Assembly (NCBI GenBank): GCA_035274425.1
Contig: DATEOC010000052.1
Coordinates: forward strand, 1-64,000
Direction of reading: 5' to 3'
Length of the DNA: 64,000 nucleotides
DNA from: JADMIH01 sp035274425
GTDB taxonomy: Bacteria; Chloroflexota; Chloroflexia; QHBQ01; JADMIH01
In this document: piece after piece, positions 42,414 to 51,880 of the stretch
Numbering within the stretch: the first letter of the stretch is position 1
Layout of the letters: the number at the start of each line of letters is the position of its first letter
The notes under the pieces: model-generated
Told to the model about the DNA's origin: nothing
Databases searched by the model: none
The model's input: only the letters and a program-made list of their open reading frames with translations
Translations under genes and position numbers: made by a program

Positions 42414-43667
42414 GTGGAAATGTACCAATCAATCAAACGTGCGGAAGGCTCATGGCTGGTTGCCTATCCACGCCGTGGACGCTCCGCCCTGAGAGGAATG
42501 ATGCTGGCGCTTTCCGCGCTCCTCATCTTTGCAGGCCAGCCATTCGGCGCGTTACCCAGGAAGGCTGAGGCGGCGCAAGCGTTTCAGCGAACTCCCGTGG
42601 CATGCACCCTGACGCGTGCCGTAACCGAGGGGCCATACTGGAAGGCAGGCTCTCCTCTGCGCAGCAACCTGGTGGACCCCGGCATGGTCGGGGCAAGGGT
42701 GAGGATCACCGGCTACGTGTACGATACCAACTGCCAGCCTATAGCCAACGCCTGGTTAGACTTCTGGCAAGCTAATTACAATGGTGAATATGATAACGTC
42801 GGCTACACGTTGCGCGGACACCAATTCACCGATGCGTCCGGGCGCTACCAGCTCGATACGATTGTGGCCGGGGAATACCCAGGCCGCACTATCCATATAC
42901 ACGTGAAAGTACAGGCACCGGGTGCCCCCGTCCTGACCAGCCAGCTCTTCTTCCCCGACGTGGCGCATAATAGCTCCGATGGCATCTTCCACCCCAGCCT
43001 GGTGGTGGCCCTGGAGAATATCCAGGGGATCAAGACCGGCACCTTCAACTTTGTCACGAACACCGTATCAAGCTCGCCGCGACCGACGTCTGGAGGCGGC
43101 TCCTATACCTTCAAGGAGACCGGCTTCACAGTCACCGGGCGATTCTGGGACGTGTGGCAAGGCGGGCGCTCGTTCGAGGAGGGTCTGTACATCAACGGCT
43201 ACCCAATTACCGCCCTGCGCAGTGAAGTCTCCCCCACCGACGGCAAGAGCTACTCGACCCAGTGGTTCGAGCGGGCGCGCTTCGAGCATCACCCGGAGTA
43301 CCAGGCTCCTAACGACGTGCTGTTAGGCCTGCTCGGTACAGCCTCCATACAGGGGAGACAGAACGAAGCGGCCTTCAAACCTATAGCCAACCCAGGCAAG
43401 GCGCAGTGGTTCTCGCAGACGGGGCACACCGTGGGCGACAAAAGCGAAGGCGGCCTGGCTATAGTCTCCTTCTGGTCGCAACGAGGAGACCTCAAACAAT
43501 TCGGATTGCCGCTGTCTCAGCCCTTCATGGAAAAGAATAAGGCTGACGGCAAGAGCTACCTGGTGCAATACTTCGAGCGGCAGCGTTTCGAGTACCACCC
43601 TGAGTACAAGGGGACCCGGTACGAAGTCCTGCTGGGGCGCTTGGGGGCAGAACAGATCAGGCGATAA
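42414..43667 (+). CDS. Secreted intradiol dioxygenase-like protein with C-terminal repeats
   Basis: A 417-residue protein starting at GTG 42414 behind AAGGAGG. A signal peptide (about 20-50) precedes an intradiol ring-cleavage dioxygenase-like domain (about 60-205) with LVDPGMVGARVRITGYVYDT, candidate Tyr ligands and the GRTIHIHVKV His pair expected for non-haem Fe(III). The C-terminal 190 residues hold two copies of a repeat ending in WFERARFEHHPEY and YFERQRFEYHPEY, common in exported proteins of this group. A secreted dioxygenase could act on aromatic compounds outside the cell; the substrate is unknown. It is divergent from the ECF sigma gene. Confidence 0.83.
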   Translation: MEMYQSIKRAEGSWLVAYPRRGRSALRGMMLALSALLIFAGQPFGALPRKAEAAQAFQRTPVACTLTRAVTEGPYWKAGSPLRSNLVDPGMVGARVRITGYVYDTNCQPIANAWLDFWQANYNGEYDNVGYTLRGHQFTDASGRYQLDTIVAGEYPGRTIHIHVKVQAPGAPVLTSQLFFPDVAHNSSDGIFHPSLVVALENIQGIKTGTFNFVTNTVSSSPRPTSGGGSYTFKETGFTVTGRFWDVWQGGRSFEEGLYINGYPITALRSEVSPTDGKSYSTQWFERARFEHHPEYQAPNDVLLGLLGTASIQGRQNEAAFKPIANPGKAQWFSQTGHTVGDKSEGGLAIVSFWSQRGDLKQFGLPLSQPFMEKNKADGKSYLVQYFERQRFEYHPEYKGTRYEVLLGRLGAEQIRR

Positions 43668-43698
43668 CTACCGCCTCGCGTCGTGAGTTCTCTACGAG

Positions 43699-43741
43699 AG
43701 CACCGGCATCTCAAGTGGGTTATCTACGAGATGCCGGTGCT
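43699..43741 (+). terminator. Hairpin between dioxygenase and SLH gene
   Basis: AGCACCGGCATCTC (43699-43712) pairs with GAGATGCCGGTGCT (43728-43741). It ends just before the ribosome site AAGGAG of the next gene, so it may be a terminator or a translation-affecting structure. Confidence 0.75.
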
Positions 43742-43757
43742 TCATAAGGAGCGTAAT

Positions 43758-45407
43758 ATGAAACGAGGGATGCTTATCCTCGGTCTGGCTATATTCACCA
43801 TAGGGGGTTTCACGATAGCGAGCATGGCTCATCCTACCTCTGCGGAGCAAAGCTCCAACCCTCCCGATACCAGCACAAACTCATTACCTCAGCAGGGCAC
43901 GCCCACTCCTACGCAATGCGTGACCAGCTATACTTACGCGGTCACGGCGGGGGCGACTATCGTGCCCGGCACGACCGATATTGGGAACCACACAGACGAT
44001 GGCGTGACCTTCATTACCCTCCCCTTCCCAGTCACGCTGTATGGAGCAACTTATACGGGTGTAAATCTAGGTGCCAACGGTAACGCGCAATTCGTCTCGA
44101 CAAACGAGGAGTTTGAGAATGTCTGCCTGCCTTTCGCGGAAATGGGCCCTACTATCTTCGCTTACTGGGAGGACCTGACTACCGAAGGGACCAACTGTAC
44201 GGGAGGCTGCGGTATCTACACTTCTATAAGCGGGAGCGCACCCAATCGCATATTCAATATCGAATGGCGCACCTTCTACTTCTCCGAGCCTGGCAACGCC
44301 TACTTCGAGATAAGATTGTACGAGGCTACATCTAACTTCGATATTATCCTGGGCACGCTGAACACGACCGCTACCTCCACGATAGGCGTGCAGGATGGAG
44401 CTGGAGGGTTCGTACAATATCGGTGCAACACAGCGCCCCCTACCAATTCCAGGATAGCATTCTCCGCCATTAGCGGGACCTGCTCGTCTCCAACGCCCAC
44501 GACTACCCCAGGCGGCGCGACTTCCACCCCAACCCGCACCAATACCGTAGGAGTGGCTACCTCCACTACGACGCGCACCAACACGACAGTGCCACAGGCT
44601 ACGGGCACAGCCACAAGTCCCGTGCCGAGCGCTACCCGTACCGCCACTTCGGTTATTCCTACCGGTACGGGTACGTCAGTCGTTGCCTCGGCCACCGCGA
44701 TCTCTACCTCGCAGGCAACCGCCACGTCTCAGGGTGGAACCGCAACGGCAACATCGGAGGCTACCGCAACGCCATGCACCATCAGCTTCACGGACGTTCC
44801 TCCAGATAGCACCTTCTACACATGGATAAGATGCCTATCTTGCAGGAATATCATCTCTGGTTATACGGATGGCACGTTCAAGCCAGGTAACGACATAACG
44901 AGGGGGCAGATAGCGAAGATGGTGAGTAACTCAGCTGGCTTCTCTGAAGACCCAGGTCCTCAGATATACGAGGATGTACCGGAGGCTAGCCCATTCTACG
45001 CCTGGATCAATCGCCTCTCGATGAGAGGACACATGGGTGGCTATCCTTGCGGGTTGGTGCCGGAGGAGCCATGTGAGCCTCCTGATAACCGCCCATACTT
45101 CCGCCCCAATGCCAGTGCCACGAGAGGACAGCTAGCCAAGATAGTGTCCAATGCAGCAGGACTAGGAGGCACACCTACAGGATTGTTCTACACGGATGTA
45201 ACGGAAGACCATACCTTCTACTTGTGGATCATGCGTCTCACCCAGTTGGGAGTGATGTCAGGGTATCTGTGTGGCGGGGAAGGAGAGCCATGCGACGAAG
45301 AGAGCAGACCCTACTTCCGGCCCTTCAACAACGTAACGAGAGGGCAAGCGTCGAAGATAGTTGCTAACACCTTCTTCCCAAACTGCGAGACGCCTGCACG
45401 GCACTAA
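43758..45407 (+). CDS. Secreted SLH-domain protein with nidogen-like N-terminal domain
   Basis: About 549 residues from ATG 43758, which has AAGGAG upstream; earlier in-frame codons lie in a hairpin. Signal peptide (MKRGMLILGLAIFTIGGFT), a beta-sandwich of about 190 residues (GDDGVTFITLPFPVTLYG-like and NFDIILGTL, resembling NIDO-type domains), a Thr/Pro/Ala linker (about 250-355) and three SLH domains. The first SLH has an extra CxxC (RCLSCRNIISGY). It ends NCETPARH, nearly identical to the end of the protein at 45747-49046. It is likely to be attached to the wall surface. Confidence 0.87.
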   Translation: MKRGMLILGLAIFTIGGFTIASMAHPTSAEQSSNPPDTSTNSLPQQGTPTPTQCVTSYTYAVTAGATIVPGTTDIGNHTDDGVTFITLPFPVTLYGATYTGVNLGANGNAQFVSTNEEFENVCLPFAEMGPTIFAYWEDLTTEGTNCTGGCGIYTSISGSAPNRIFNIEWRTFYFSEPGNAYFEIRLYEATSNFDIILGTLNTTATSTIGVQDGAGGFVQYRCNTAPPTNSRIAFSAISGTCSSPTPTTTPGGATSTPTRTNTVGVATSTTTRTNTTVPQATGTATSPVPSATRTATSVIPTGTGTSVVASATAISTSQATATSQGGTATATSEATATPCTISFTDVPPDSTFYTWIRCLSCRNIISGYTDGTFKPGNDITRGQIAKMVSNSAGFSEDPGPQIYEDVPEASPFYAWINRLSMRGHMGGYPCGLVPEEPCEPPDNRPYFRPNASATRGQLAKIVSNAAGLGGTPTGLFYTDVTEDHTFYLWIMRLTQLGVMSGYLCGGEGEPCDEESRPYFRPFNNVTRGQASKIVANTFFPNCETPARH

Positions 45408-45419
45408 CCGACCTGGACA

Positions 45420-45449
45420 GGGATGTGTCACGCCGAGGCATGAGACATC
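45420..45449 (+). terminator. Hairpin after the SLH gene
   Basis: GGATGTGTCA and TGAGACATCC (9 of 10 paired) flank a 10-base loop just past the stop. There is no T run, so termination is only likely. Confidence 0.5.
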
Positions 45450-45483
45450 CCAAACTTTGAGCAAGCGCCATTAGAATAGACAG

Positions 45484-45604
45484 AACCGCCAAGACACCAA
45501 GAGCGCCAAGTAAACGCCAAGATATTAGAGGAAATAGTGCTAGTGTTCTCATTTCCCTAAGTCCCTCTTATACCTTGGCGGTCTCTTGGCGTCTTGGCGG
45601 TTCC
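45484..45604. repeat. CGCCAAG-type inverted repeat
   Basis: ACCGCCAAGACACCAAGAGC (45485 on) and its approximate complement CTTGGCGTCTTGGCGGTT (45587-45604) form the arms of an imperfect palindrome. One arm recurs at 61713-61754. It fills part of the 339-bp gap 45408-45746, in which no gene is seen. Confidence 0.85.
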
Positions 45605-45746
45605 GTACTCTAAACAGTTGAGAGCAATCTTGAGCATATATTGTCAAGAGATCGCGGCATGGAATTTGAACGGAGCATGGTCTATGCTTTAGACTAATGA
45701 AGTGCATACCAGCCGTAAGTTGTTTGCAATTGGAGGGAGGCGAGAG

Positions 45747-48700
45747 GTGGTGTCAGGCAAGATATTCAAATCACTCCCAAACCGGCGCGTTTCGACAGTG
45801 GCGCTCCTGCTCGCCACAGGGCTGCTGTGGCTGGCGTGGATATATCTAGCAGAACCGGTTGGCCCGACCCCGCCAGATGCGGCACCCGACATAGCCGCGC
45901 TCCCTCTCTCGTTTGAGCCGAACGTCGGTCAAACGGACCCCTCCGTGAGCTTCCTCGCCCGCGCCTCTGGAAGCACCCTTTACTTTACCGGCTCCGAGGT
46001 AGTGATCGCCCTGCAATCGAGCGTCGCAACTAAAGAGGGTAAGCTTCCATCCCTTGCAAGTGCACAGTCCTTCGGCTCCGAACCCAACCCACCAACTCCG
46101 AGCGAGCCTTCCGTGCTGCGTCTGCAATTCATCGGTGCTGATGCAGGCCAGGCTACCAGCGAAAGCGTTCCTCTTGCTGGTAAGGTCAATTACATACGCG
46201 GGAAGGATAAGTCGAAGTGGCATACCAATATCGCGACGTACCCATCAATCGCGTATGAAAAGCTCTACCCTGGTATTGATCTGCACTACTCAGGCATGGG
46301 CGGCCACCTCAAGGGTACTTATGTCGTCAGCGCACGTGCCGACCCCGCTAATATAAAGTGGAGATACGCCGGGGCACAAAGCACGACCCTGGATAATGAA
46401 GGTCGCCTGCACATAGAAGTAGCAGCAGCAGACGGCCAGCCCATAGAGCTTATCGAAGAGGCCCCGGTAGCCTGGCAGGAAGTAGGCGGCAAATTGACTC
46501 TGGTGGACGCGCGATATGAGCTGGCGGGCGACGGCACTGTCAGCTTCTTACTGGGAGCATACAACCCTGCATACGCGCTCACGATTGATCCGGTTATCGC
46601 CTACTCCACCTACCTGGGCAGCTCCGGCTTTGACGTATGCGTGGCGATAGCCGTCCGCAACGGCAATGCCTACGTGACAGGTTGGACGAACTCTACTACC
46701 TTTCCTCGCCAGAACCCTTACGATCCAACTTATAACGGCGGCGCGTATGATGTCTTCGTCACACAATTGAGCGCCTCCGGCTCGGCCCTCGTCTACTCTA
46801 CCTACCTGGGGGGAAGCGATTGGGACCAGGCACAGAGCATAGCCGTCGACGCGCAGGGGAATGCCTACATAACTGGGCAAACCTCGTCGCTCGACTTCCC
46901 GGTATATAACGCCTACCAACCGGCGATAGGAGGCTTCGGCAACGATGCCTTCGTGACCAAGCTCGACCCGACCGGCGCGGCCCTCGTTTATTCTACCTAT
47001 CTTGGCGGGAGCGCCACCGACAATGGATACAGGGTAGCTTTGGATACCGACGGCAGCGCCCTTGTGACAGGCACCACTTATTCGGCCAATTTCCCGCTGC
47101 ATAACCCCTACCAACCAGCCCGGTTGGGGTCTACTGATGCCTTCGTAACGCGCTTCACGCCGAACGGCCAGGCACTCACTTTCTCTACATATCTGGGTGG
47201 GACCGACGTGGACTATGGCAACGGCATAGCCATAGATGCCCTCGGCAGGGCATACGTGGTCGGTTATACCTTCTCGACCGATTTTCCGGTGCTGAATGCC
47301 TTCCAGTGGTACAGCAACGGAGGGAGCGATGCCTTCGTTACCAGGCTGAATCCCGATGGTAAGTCGCTCAGCTACTCCACCTACCTCGGCGGCTGGGGGC
47401 AGGAGGTCCAGGCTAACGACGTCGCCTGGGTCGTCACGGTAGACGCAGCCGGGAATGCGTACTTAGCGGGTGAAACGATGTCGTCTAACTTCCCCACGCG
47501 CAACCCCTTACAACCAAGCTACGGAGGTGGCTTCCAGGACGCCTTCGTCTCCAAATTGAACTCCGCAGGGAATGACCTGGTCTTCTCGACCTACCTGGGA
47601 GGCACAGGTACGGATGATGGTGAGGGCATCGCCATAGATAGCGCCGGCCAGGTGTACGTTGGTGGGAGCACCAACTCCCCGAATTTCCCAACCAGCAACC
47701 CCATCTCGAACCACGGTAGAGCATTCATGTCGAAATTCAACACGGCGGGATCGGACCTCCTCTTCTCCAGCCGCTTCGGCGGCACAAGCGTTTACGAGTT
47801 CGGGCACGCCATGACCATAGATGCTCAAGGCTCTATCTACCTGGCAGGGGACACAGAGTCGGTGGACTTTCCCGTGGTGAATCCTTACCAGAGCTTCAAC
47901 AGGGGGTCTTATGACGTTTTCATCAGCAAGATATCCGAGGGGGCCTCGACGGCTACTGCCAGCCCCGGCACGCCCACCACCCTTGCGACCAACACGCCAC
48001 CAACAACTATTCCAAGCAGCACAAACACCTCACTGCCGACAGGTACACCAACCCGCACCTCTACTGCCGTTCCTTCCTCTCCTACCTCTACTACGACGCC
48101 CGTGCCGAGCGACACTCCGCAAGCAACAGGGACGCCCACACATACCACTACTCCACCACCGACAGCCAATCCCAGTAGCACAAGCACGCTGCCGCCATCG
48201 GCCACCGCGACACGCACCGCTACAGCTGCTCCTACCTCCACTATGACATCCGTGCCGAGTAATACTCCGCAAGCAACAGGAACGCCTACATTTATTAGCA
48301 CACCTCCACCCACGCTCACTTCTACTGCTGCCATTGGGACGGCCACACAAACAGCGTCAGCCAGCGCGACGACTACCCCAACCGCAACGGCGACCCTCGC
48401 CACTTCCACACCTACGGTTTGCACTGTTGAATTCGCGGATGCACCTCCAGGCTCAACCTTCTATCCGTTCGTCAGGTGCCTGGCGTGCAGAGGCGTACTG
48501 GGTGGGTACTCCGACGGCACCTTCAGGCCCGGAAACGATATTACACGCGGGCAGATATCGAAGATAGTCGCTAACGCTGCCGCATTCAACGAGCCGGTAT
48601 CGGGCCAGACCTTCGAAGATGTGCCACCCGATAACACCTTCTATCCATTCATAGAGCGCATGTCGAGCCGGGGCATCATCTCCGGCTACCCATGCGGCGC

Positions 48701-49046
48701 AGAAGGCGAGCCTTGCGGGCCGGAGAGCAGGCCGTACTTCCGCTGGGGCAACAACGCCACGCGAGGCCAGATATCGAAGATAGTCGCTAACGCCGGAGGG
48801 TTCAGCGAGCCGGTGAGTGGGCAGATATTTGAGGATGTCCCGCCTTCGAACCCGTTTTATGAGTTTATACAGAGGCTGGCGACGACAGGTATCATGTCGG
48901 GCTATCCGTGCGGCAGCGAAGCTGAGCCTTGCGGGCCGGAGAACAGGCCGTATTTCCGATGGGGCAACAACGCCACGCGAGGCCAGACAGCCAAGATAGT
49001 GTCGAACGCTTTCTTTCCGAGTTGCCAGACGCCGGCACGTCACTAG
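45747..49046 (+). CDS. SBBP beta-propeller repeat protein with three SLH domains
   Basis: About 1099 residues from GTG 45747, chosen because GGAGGGAGG lies six bases upstream; an upstream GTG at 45702 has no such site. An N-terminal signal anchor (VALLLATGLLWLAWIYLA) precedes a domain of about 200 residues often found before SBBP repeats (LSFEPNVGQTDPSVSFLARA). About eight SBBP repeats follow (DAFVTKLDPTGAALVYSTYL; LGGSxxD; IAVDAQGNAYITGQT). A Thr/Pro linker (about 740-890) and three SLH domains end it, with the shared NxPARH-type tail (SCQTPARH). It should be a large wall-bound surface protein. Partners are unknown. Confidence 0.9.
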   Translation: MVSGKIFKSLPNRRVSTVALLLATGLLWLAWIYLAEPVGPTPPDAAPDIAALPLSFEPNVGQTDPSVSFLARASGSTLYFTGSEVVIALQSSVATKEGKLPSLASAQSFGSEPNPPTPSEPSVLRLQFIGADAGQATSESVPLAGKVNYIRGKDKSKWHTNIATYPSIAYEKLYPGIDLHYSGMGGHLKGTYVVSARADPANIKWRYAGAQSTTLDNEGRLHIEVAAADGQPIELIEEAPVAWQEVGGKLTLVDARYELAGDGTVSFLLGAYNPAYALTIDPVIAYSTYLGSSGFDVCVAIAVRNGNAYVTGWTNSTTFPRQNPYDPTYNGGAYDVFVTQLSASGSALVYSTYLGGSDWDQAQSIAVDAQGNAYITGQTSSLDFPVYNAYQPAIGGFGNDAFVTKLDPTGAALVYSTYLGGSATDNGYRVALDTDGSALVTGTTYSANFPLHNPYQPARLGSTDAFVTRFTPNGQALTFSTYLGGTDVDYGNGIAIDALGRAYVVGYTFSTDFPVLNAFQWYSNGGSDAFVTRLNPDGKSLSYSTYLGGWGQEVQANDVAWVVTVDAAGNAYLAGETMSSNFPTRNPLQPSYGGGFQDAFVSKLNSAGNDLVFSTYLGGTGTDDGEGIAIDSAGQVYVGGSTNSPNFPTSNPISNHGRAFMSKFNTAGSDLLFSSRFGGTSVYEFGHAMTIDAQGSIYLAGDTESVDFPVVNPYQSFNRGSYDVFISKISEGASTATASPGTPTTLATNTPPTTIPSSTNTSLPTGTPTRTSTAVPSSPTSTTTPVPSDTPQATGTPTHTTTPPPTANPSSTSTLPPSATATRTATAAPTSTMTSVPSNTPQATGTPTFISTPPPTLTSTAAIGTATQTASASATTTPTATATLATSTPTVCTVEFADAPPGSTFYPFVRCLACRGVLGGYSDGTFRPGNDITRGQISKIVANAAAFNEPVSGQTFEDVPPDNTFYPFIERMSSRGIISGYPCGAEGEPCGPESRPYFRWGNNATRGQISKIVANAGGFSEPVSGQIFEDVPPSNPFYEFIQRLATTGIMSGYPCGSEAEPCGPENRPYFRWGNNATRGQTAKIVSNAFFPSCQTPARH

Positions 49047-49282
49047 CGGTACTGGACCTTTTTCCCTACCCACATTACTTCTTACAACGCAGCCAATAGA
49101 TGGTGGCACAGAACTTGAGATAGTTTCGCCGCTGTAGGGCGCGAACAAGTAAGCAAAGGAATTGCATTCAGAGCTAGCCTGTGCGGCAAGTCCATGCAAG
49201 GGGCGCATGTGGGACTTAGACTTCTCCGGTAACTGGTGATTGGACAGCACGATGTGGCTGCATTTTCACCCGAATCGGGATA

Positions 49283-51880
49283 ATGGGCCAGGCTCGCTTG
49301 CAGACTTACCGGATGAGCCAGACCGTCCCAGCACTTATCAAACCTGTACAACTTGACACACCCGCGCCGCTTGCGGTCACCTACCCACGCCCGCGCGTGC
49401 TTGGGAAGTTCATTTACGTAGGCGACGAAAAGCTGTACGTCAAGGGCGTAACATACGGCACGTTCCGCCCTGACGAGGAAGGGGACCTCTTCCCCGACCC
49501 GGATAGAGTCGACAGGGACTTCAGCCAGATGGCGGCCAATGGCATAAATGCCGTGCGGACCTACACCGTACCTCCCCGCTGGCTCCTTGACCTCGCGGGG
49601 CATCACCGGTTACACGTCATGGTCGGCTTGCCGTGGGAGCAGCACATCGCTTTTCTCGAGGGTCGCAAGTGGGGACGCACAATAGAGGAGCGCGTGCGTG
49701 AGGGAGTGCGTGCGTGCGCAGGGCACGCGGCGGTGCTCTGCTACAGCATCGGCAACGAGATACCCTCCTCTATCGCGCGCTGGCATGGCGCTCCCCGGAT
49801 CGAGCGCTTTCTGCACAGGCTGTACAGGGCAGCGAAAGACGAGGACCCCGCCGGGTTGGTTACTTACGTGAACTACCCAACCACCGAGTATCTACGTCTT
49901 CCCTTCCTCGACTTCGTGAGCTTCAATGTCTACCTTGAAGAGCAGGACCGCCTGGAGGCTTACCTTGCGCGCCTTCAGAGCCTGGCGGGAGAGCGGCCCC
50001 TGGTCATGGCCGAGATTGGCCTCGACAGCCGGAGGAATAGCGAGCACAAGCAGGCGGAGACGCTCGGCTGGCAGCTCCGCACGGCTTTCGACGCCGGGTG
50101 TACTGGGGCTTTTGTCTTCTCATGGACCGATGAGTGGCACAGGGGCGGGCAAGAGGTCGACGATTGGGATTTTGGTATCACGACCAGGGAGCGCCACCCC
50201 AAACAGGCGCTCATGGCCGTGCGGCAGGCGTTCGCGGAGGTGCCTTTCGCCAGCAAGCTAGATTGGCCCTCGATCTCCGTTGTGGTGTGCAGCCACAATG
50301 GCTCGGCCACCCTGAGCGATTGCTGTGAGGGCCTGCTTGAGTTGCAATACCCCAATTACGATGTCATAGTTGTAGATGATGGCTCAACCGACTCCACGCC
50401 CCAAATAGTGGGTGAATACGGTTTTCGGGTTATCAGCATGGAGAACATGGGGCTGAGCAGCGCCCGCAACACCGGTATGCTGGCAGCGAGGGGCGACATA
50501 GTAGCATACCTGGACGACGACGCTCGCCCCGACCCGCACTGGCTGCACTACCTGGCGCAGGCGTTTATGTCGGGCGACTGGACCGGGGTGGGTGGCCCTA
50601 ATCTCGCTCCACCGGAGGATGGTCTTATCGCGCAATGCGTAGCCAACGCCCCCGGCGGCCCCTCGCATGTGCTCCTTACCGACCGCGAGGCCGAGCATAT
50701 CCCAGGGTGCAACATGGCATTCCGGCGCGACCGTCTCCTTGAATTAGGTGGGTTTGACCCGCAGTTTCGCGTGGCGGGTGACGACGTTGACCTTTGCTGG
50801 CGGCTGCAAGACCGTGGCTGGAAGCTGGGGTTCAGCCCTGCCGCCGTGGTGTGGCACCACCGCCGCAATTCCGTGCCGGCCTACTGGCGACAGCAGGCCG
50901 GCTACGGGCGGGCCGAAGCGATGCTGGAGCGGAAGTGGCCCGAGAAGTACAATTGCGCGGGACATTTGCGCTGGGCGGGCAGGCTATACGGCGGTGGGGT
51001 CCTGGCTAATCTGGTCCGAAGCGGGCGTATCTATGGCGGGGTATGGGGAAGCGCGCCGTTTCAGTCGCTATATGGCCCGGCTGAAGGCGGTCTCATGTGG
51101 CTGCCGCTTATGCCTGAGTGGTATCTGGTTATTTTCGCGCTGGCCGCACTCTCCGCACTCGGCTTCCTCTGGGCACCGATGTTCTTCGCCTTCCCTTTGT
51201 TGGCCCTCTCTATCGGAGCGCTCCTGGGGGTGGCACTCGCGGGTGCCCGGCGGGCCATCTTCTCATCGAGCGAGAGGTCGCGCATGGCCTCACCGCGCCG
51301 GCGCGCTCTCACGGCCCTCCTGTGTCTCCTCCAACCGCTTGCTCGCCTGGTGGGTCGCACGCGACACGGTCTCACGCCCTGGCGGCGCGCCACGGCAAAG
51401 TTGATGTTGCCGCGCCCGCGCGTCACCTTACTCTGGAGCGAGGGGCGGTGGCAGTCGCCCGAAGATCGGCTGCATAAGCTTGAGGAAGCACTACGTGGGG
51501 GTGGCCTGGCAGCGCGACGCGGAGGCGTCTACGACAGGTGGGACCTGGAGGTGTCGGGTGGTGTCACGGCTTCTACTCGCCTGCTGTCGGCGATTGAGGA
51601 GCATGGCTCAGGCAAGCAACTGTTACGCGTGCGTACGTGGCCCATGCTGCGCCCTCTCGGCACCTTGCTCCCATTGCTCCTGTCGATCCTCTGCATTTCA
51701 GCGGCGCTTGCGGGCGCATGGGCGGCATCTGTTGTACTTGGCACATTAGCTGCCTTCGCGCTGTTGCAGCTTCTGCGCGAGCTATCAGGAAGTACCCGCG
51801 CCGTGCTGAACGCGCTACCTTCGATGACGGACGAAGGACGAAAGACGAAGGACGACGGACAAATCTCTGACCCCTCATGA
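49283..51880 (+). CDS. Glycoside hydrolase-like domain fused to GT2 glycosyltransferase
   Basis: An 865-residue membrane protein. Residues about 30-320 form a TIM-barrel hydrolase-like domain with both acids placed as in clan GH-A: Glu in SIGNEIP and Glu in MAEIGLDS. Residues about 328-560 are a GT2 transferase with SVVVCSHNG, DDGSTDST, LDDDARPD and AGDDVDLCWRL (DxD and catalytic-base motifs). Hydrophobic segments follow (about 610-660 and 785-830). The last 18 residues are encoded by heptamer repeats. Synthesis coupled to trimming of one glycan would explain the fusion, but that is inference. ATG 49316 is an alternative start. Confidence 0.87.
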   Translation: MGQARLQTYRMSQTVPALIKPVQLDTPAPLAVTYPRPRVLGKFIYVGDEKLYVKGVTYGTFRPDEEGDLFPDPDRVDRDFSQMAANGINAVRTYTVPPRWLLDLAGHHRLHVMVGLPWEQHIAFLEGRKWGRTIEERVREGVRACAGHAAVLCYSIGNEIPSSIARWHGAPRIERFLHRLYRAAKDEDPAGLVTYVNYPTTEYLRLPFLDFVSFNVYLEEQDRLEAYLARLQSLAGERPLVMAEIGLDSRRNSEHKQAETLGWQLRTAFDAGCTGAFVFSWTDEWHRGGQEVDDWDFGITTRERHPKQALMAVRQAFAEVPFASKLDWPSISVVVCSHNGSATLSDCCEGLLELQYPNYDVIVVDDGSTDSTPQIVGEYGFRVISMENMGLSSARNTGMLAARGDIVAYLDDDARPDPHWLHYLAQAFMSGDWTGVGGPNLAPPEDGLIAQCVANAPGGPSHVLLTDREAEHIPGCNMAFRRDRLLELGGFDPQFRVAGDDVDLCWRLQDRGWKLGFSPAAVVWHHRRNSVPAYWRQQAGYGRAEAMLERKWPEKYNCAGHLRWAGRLYGGGVLANLVRSGRIYGGVWGSAPFQSLYGPAEGGLMWLPLMPEWYLVIFALAALSALGFLWAPMFFAFPLLALSIGALLGVALAGARRAIFSSSERSRMASPRRRALTALLCLLQPLARLVGRTRHGLTPWRRATAKLMLPRPRVTLLWSEGRWQSPEDRLHKLEEALRGGGLAARRGGVYDRWDLEVSGGVTASTRLLSAIEEHGSGKQLLRVRTWPMLRPLGTLLPLLLSILCISAALAGAWAASVVLGTLAAFALLQLLRELSGSTRAVLNALPSMTDEGRKTKDDGQISDPS
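51826..51862. repeat. Heptamer repeats at the 3' end of the GH-GT2 gene
   Basis: About five GACGAAG/GACGGAC heptamers form the end of the reading frame (encoding MTDEGRKTKDDG). They appear to have replaced or extended the natural C-terminus just before the ABC transporter gene. Confidence 0.85.
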
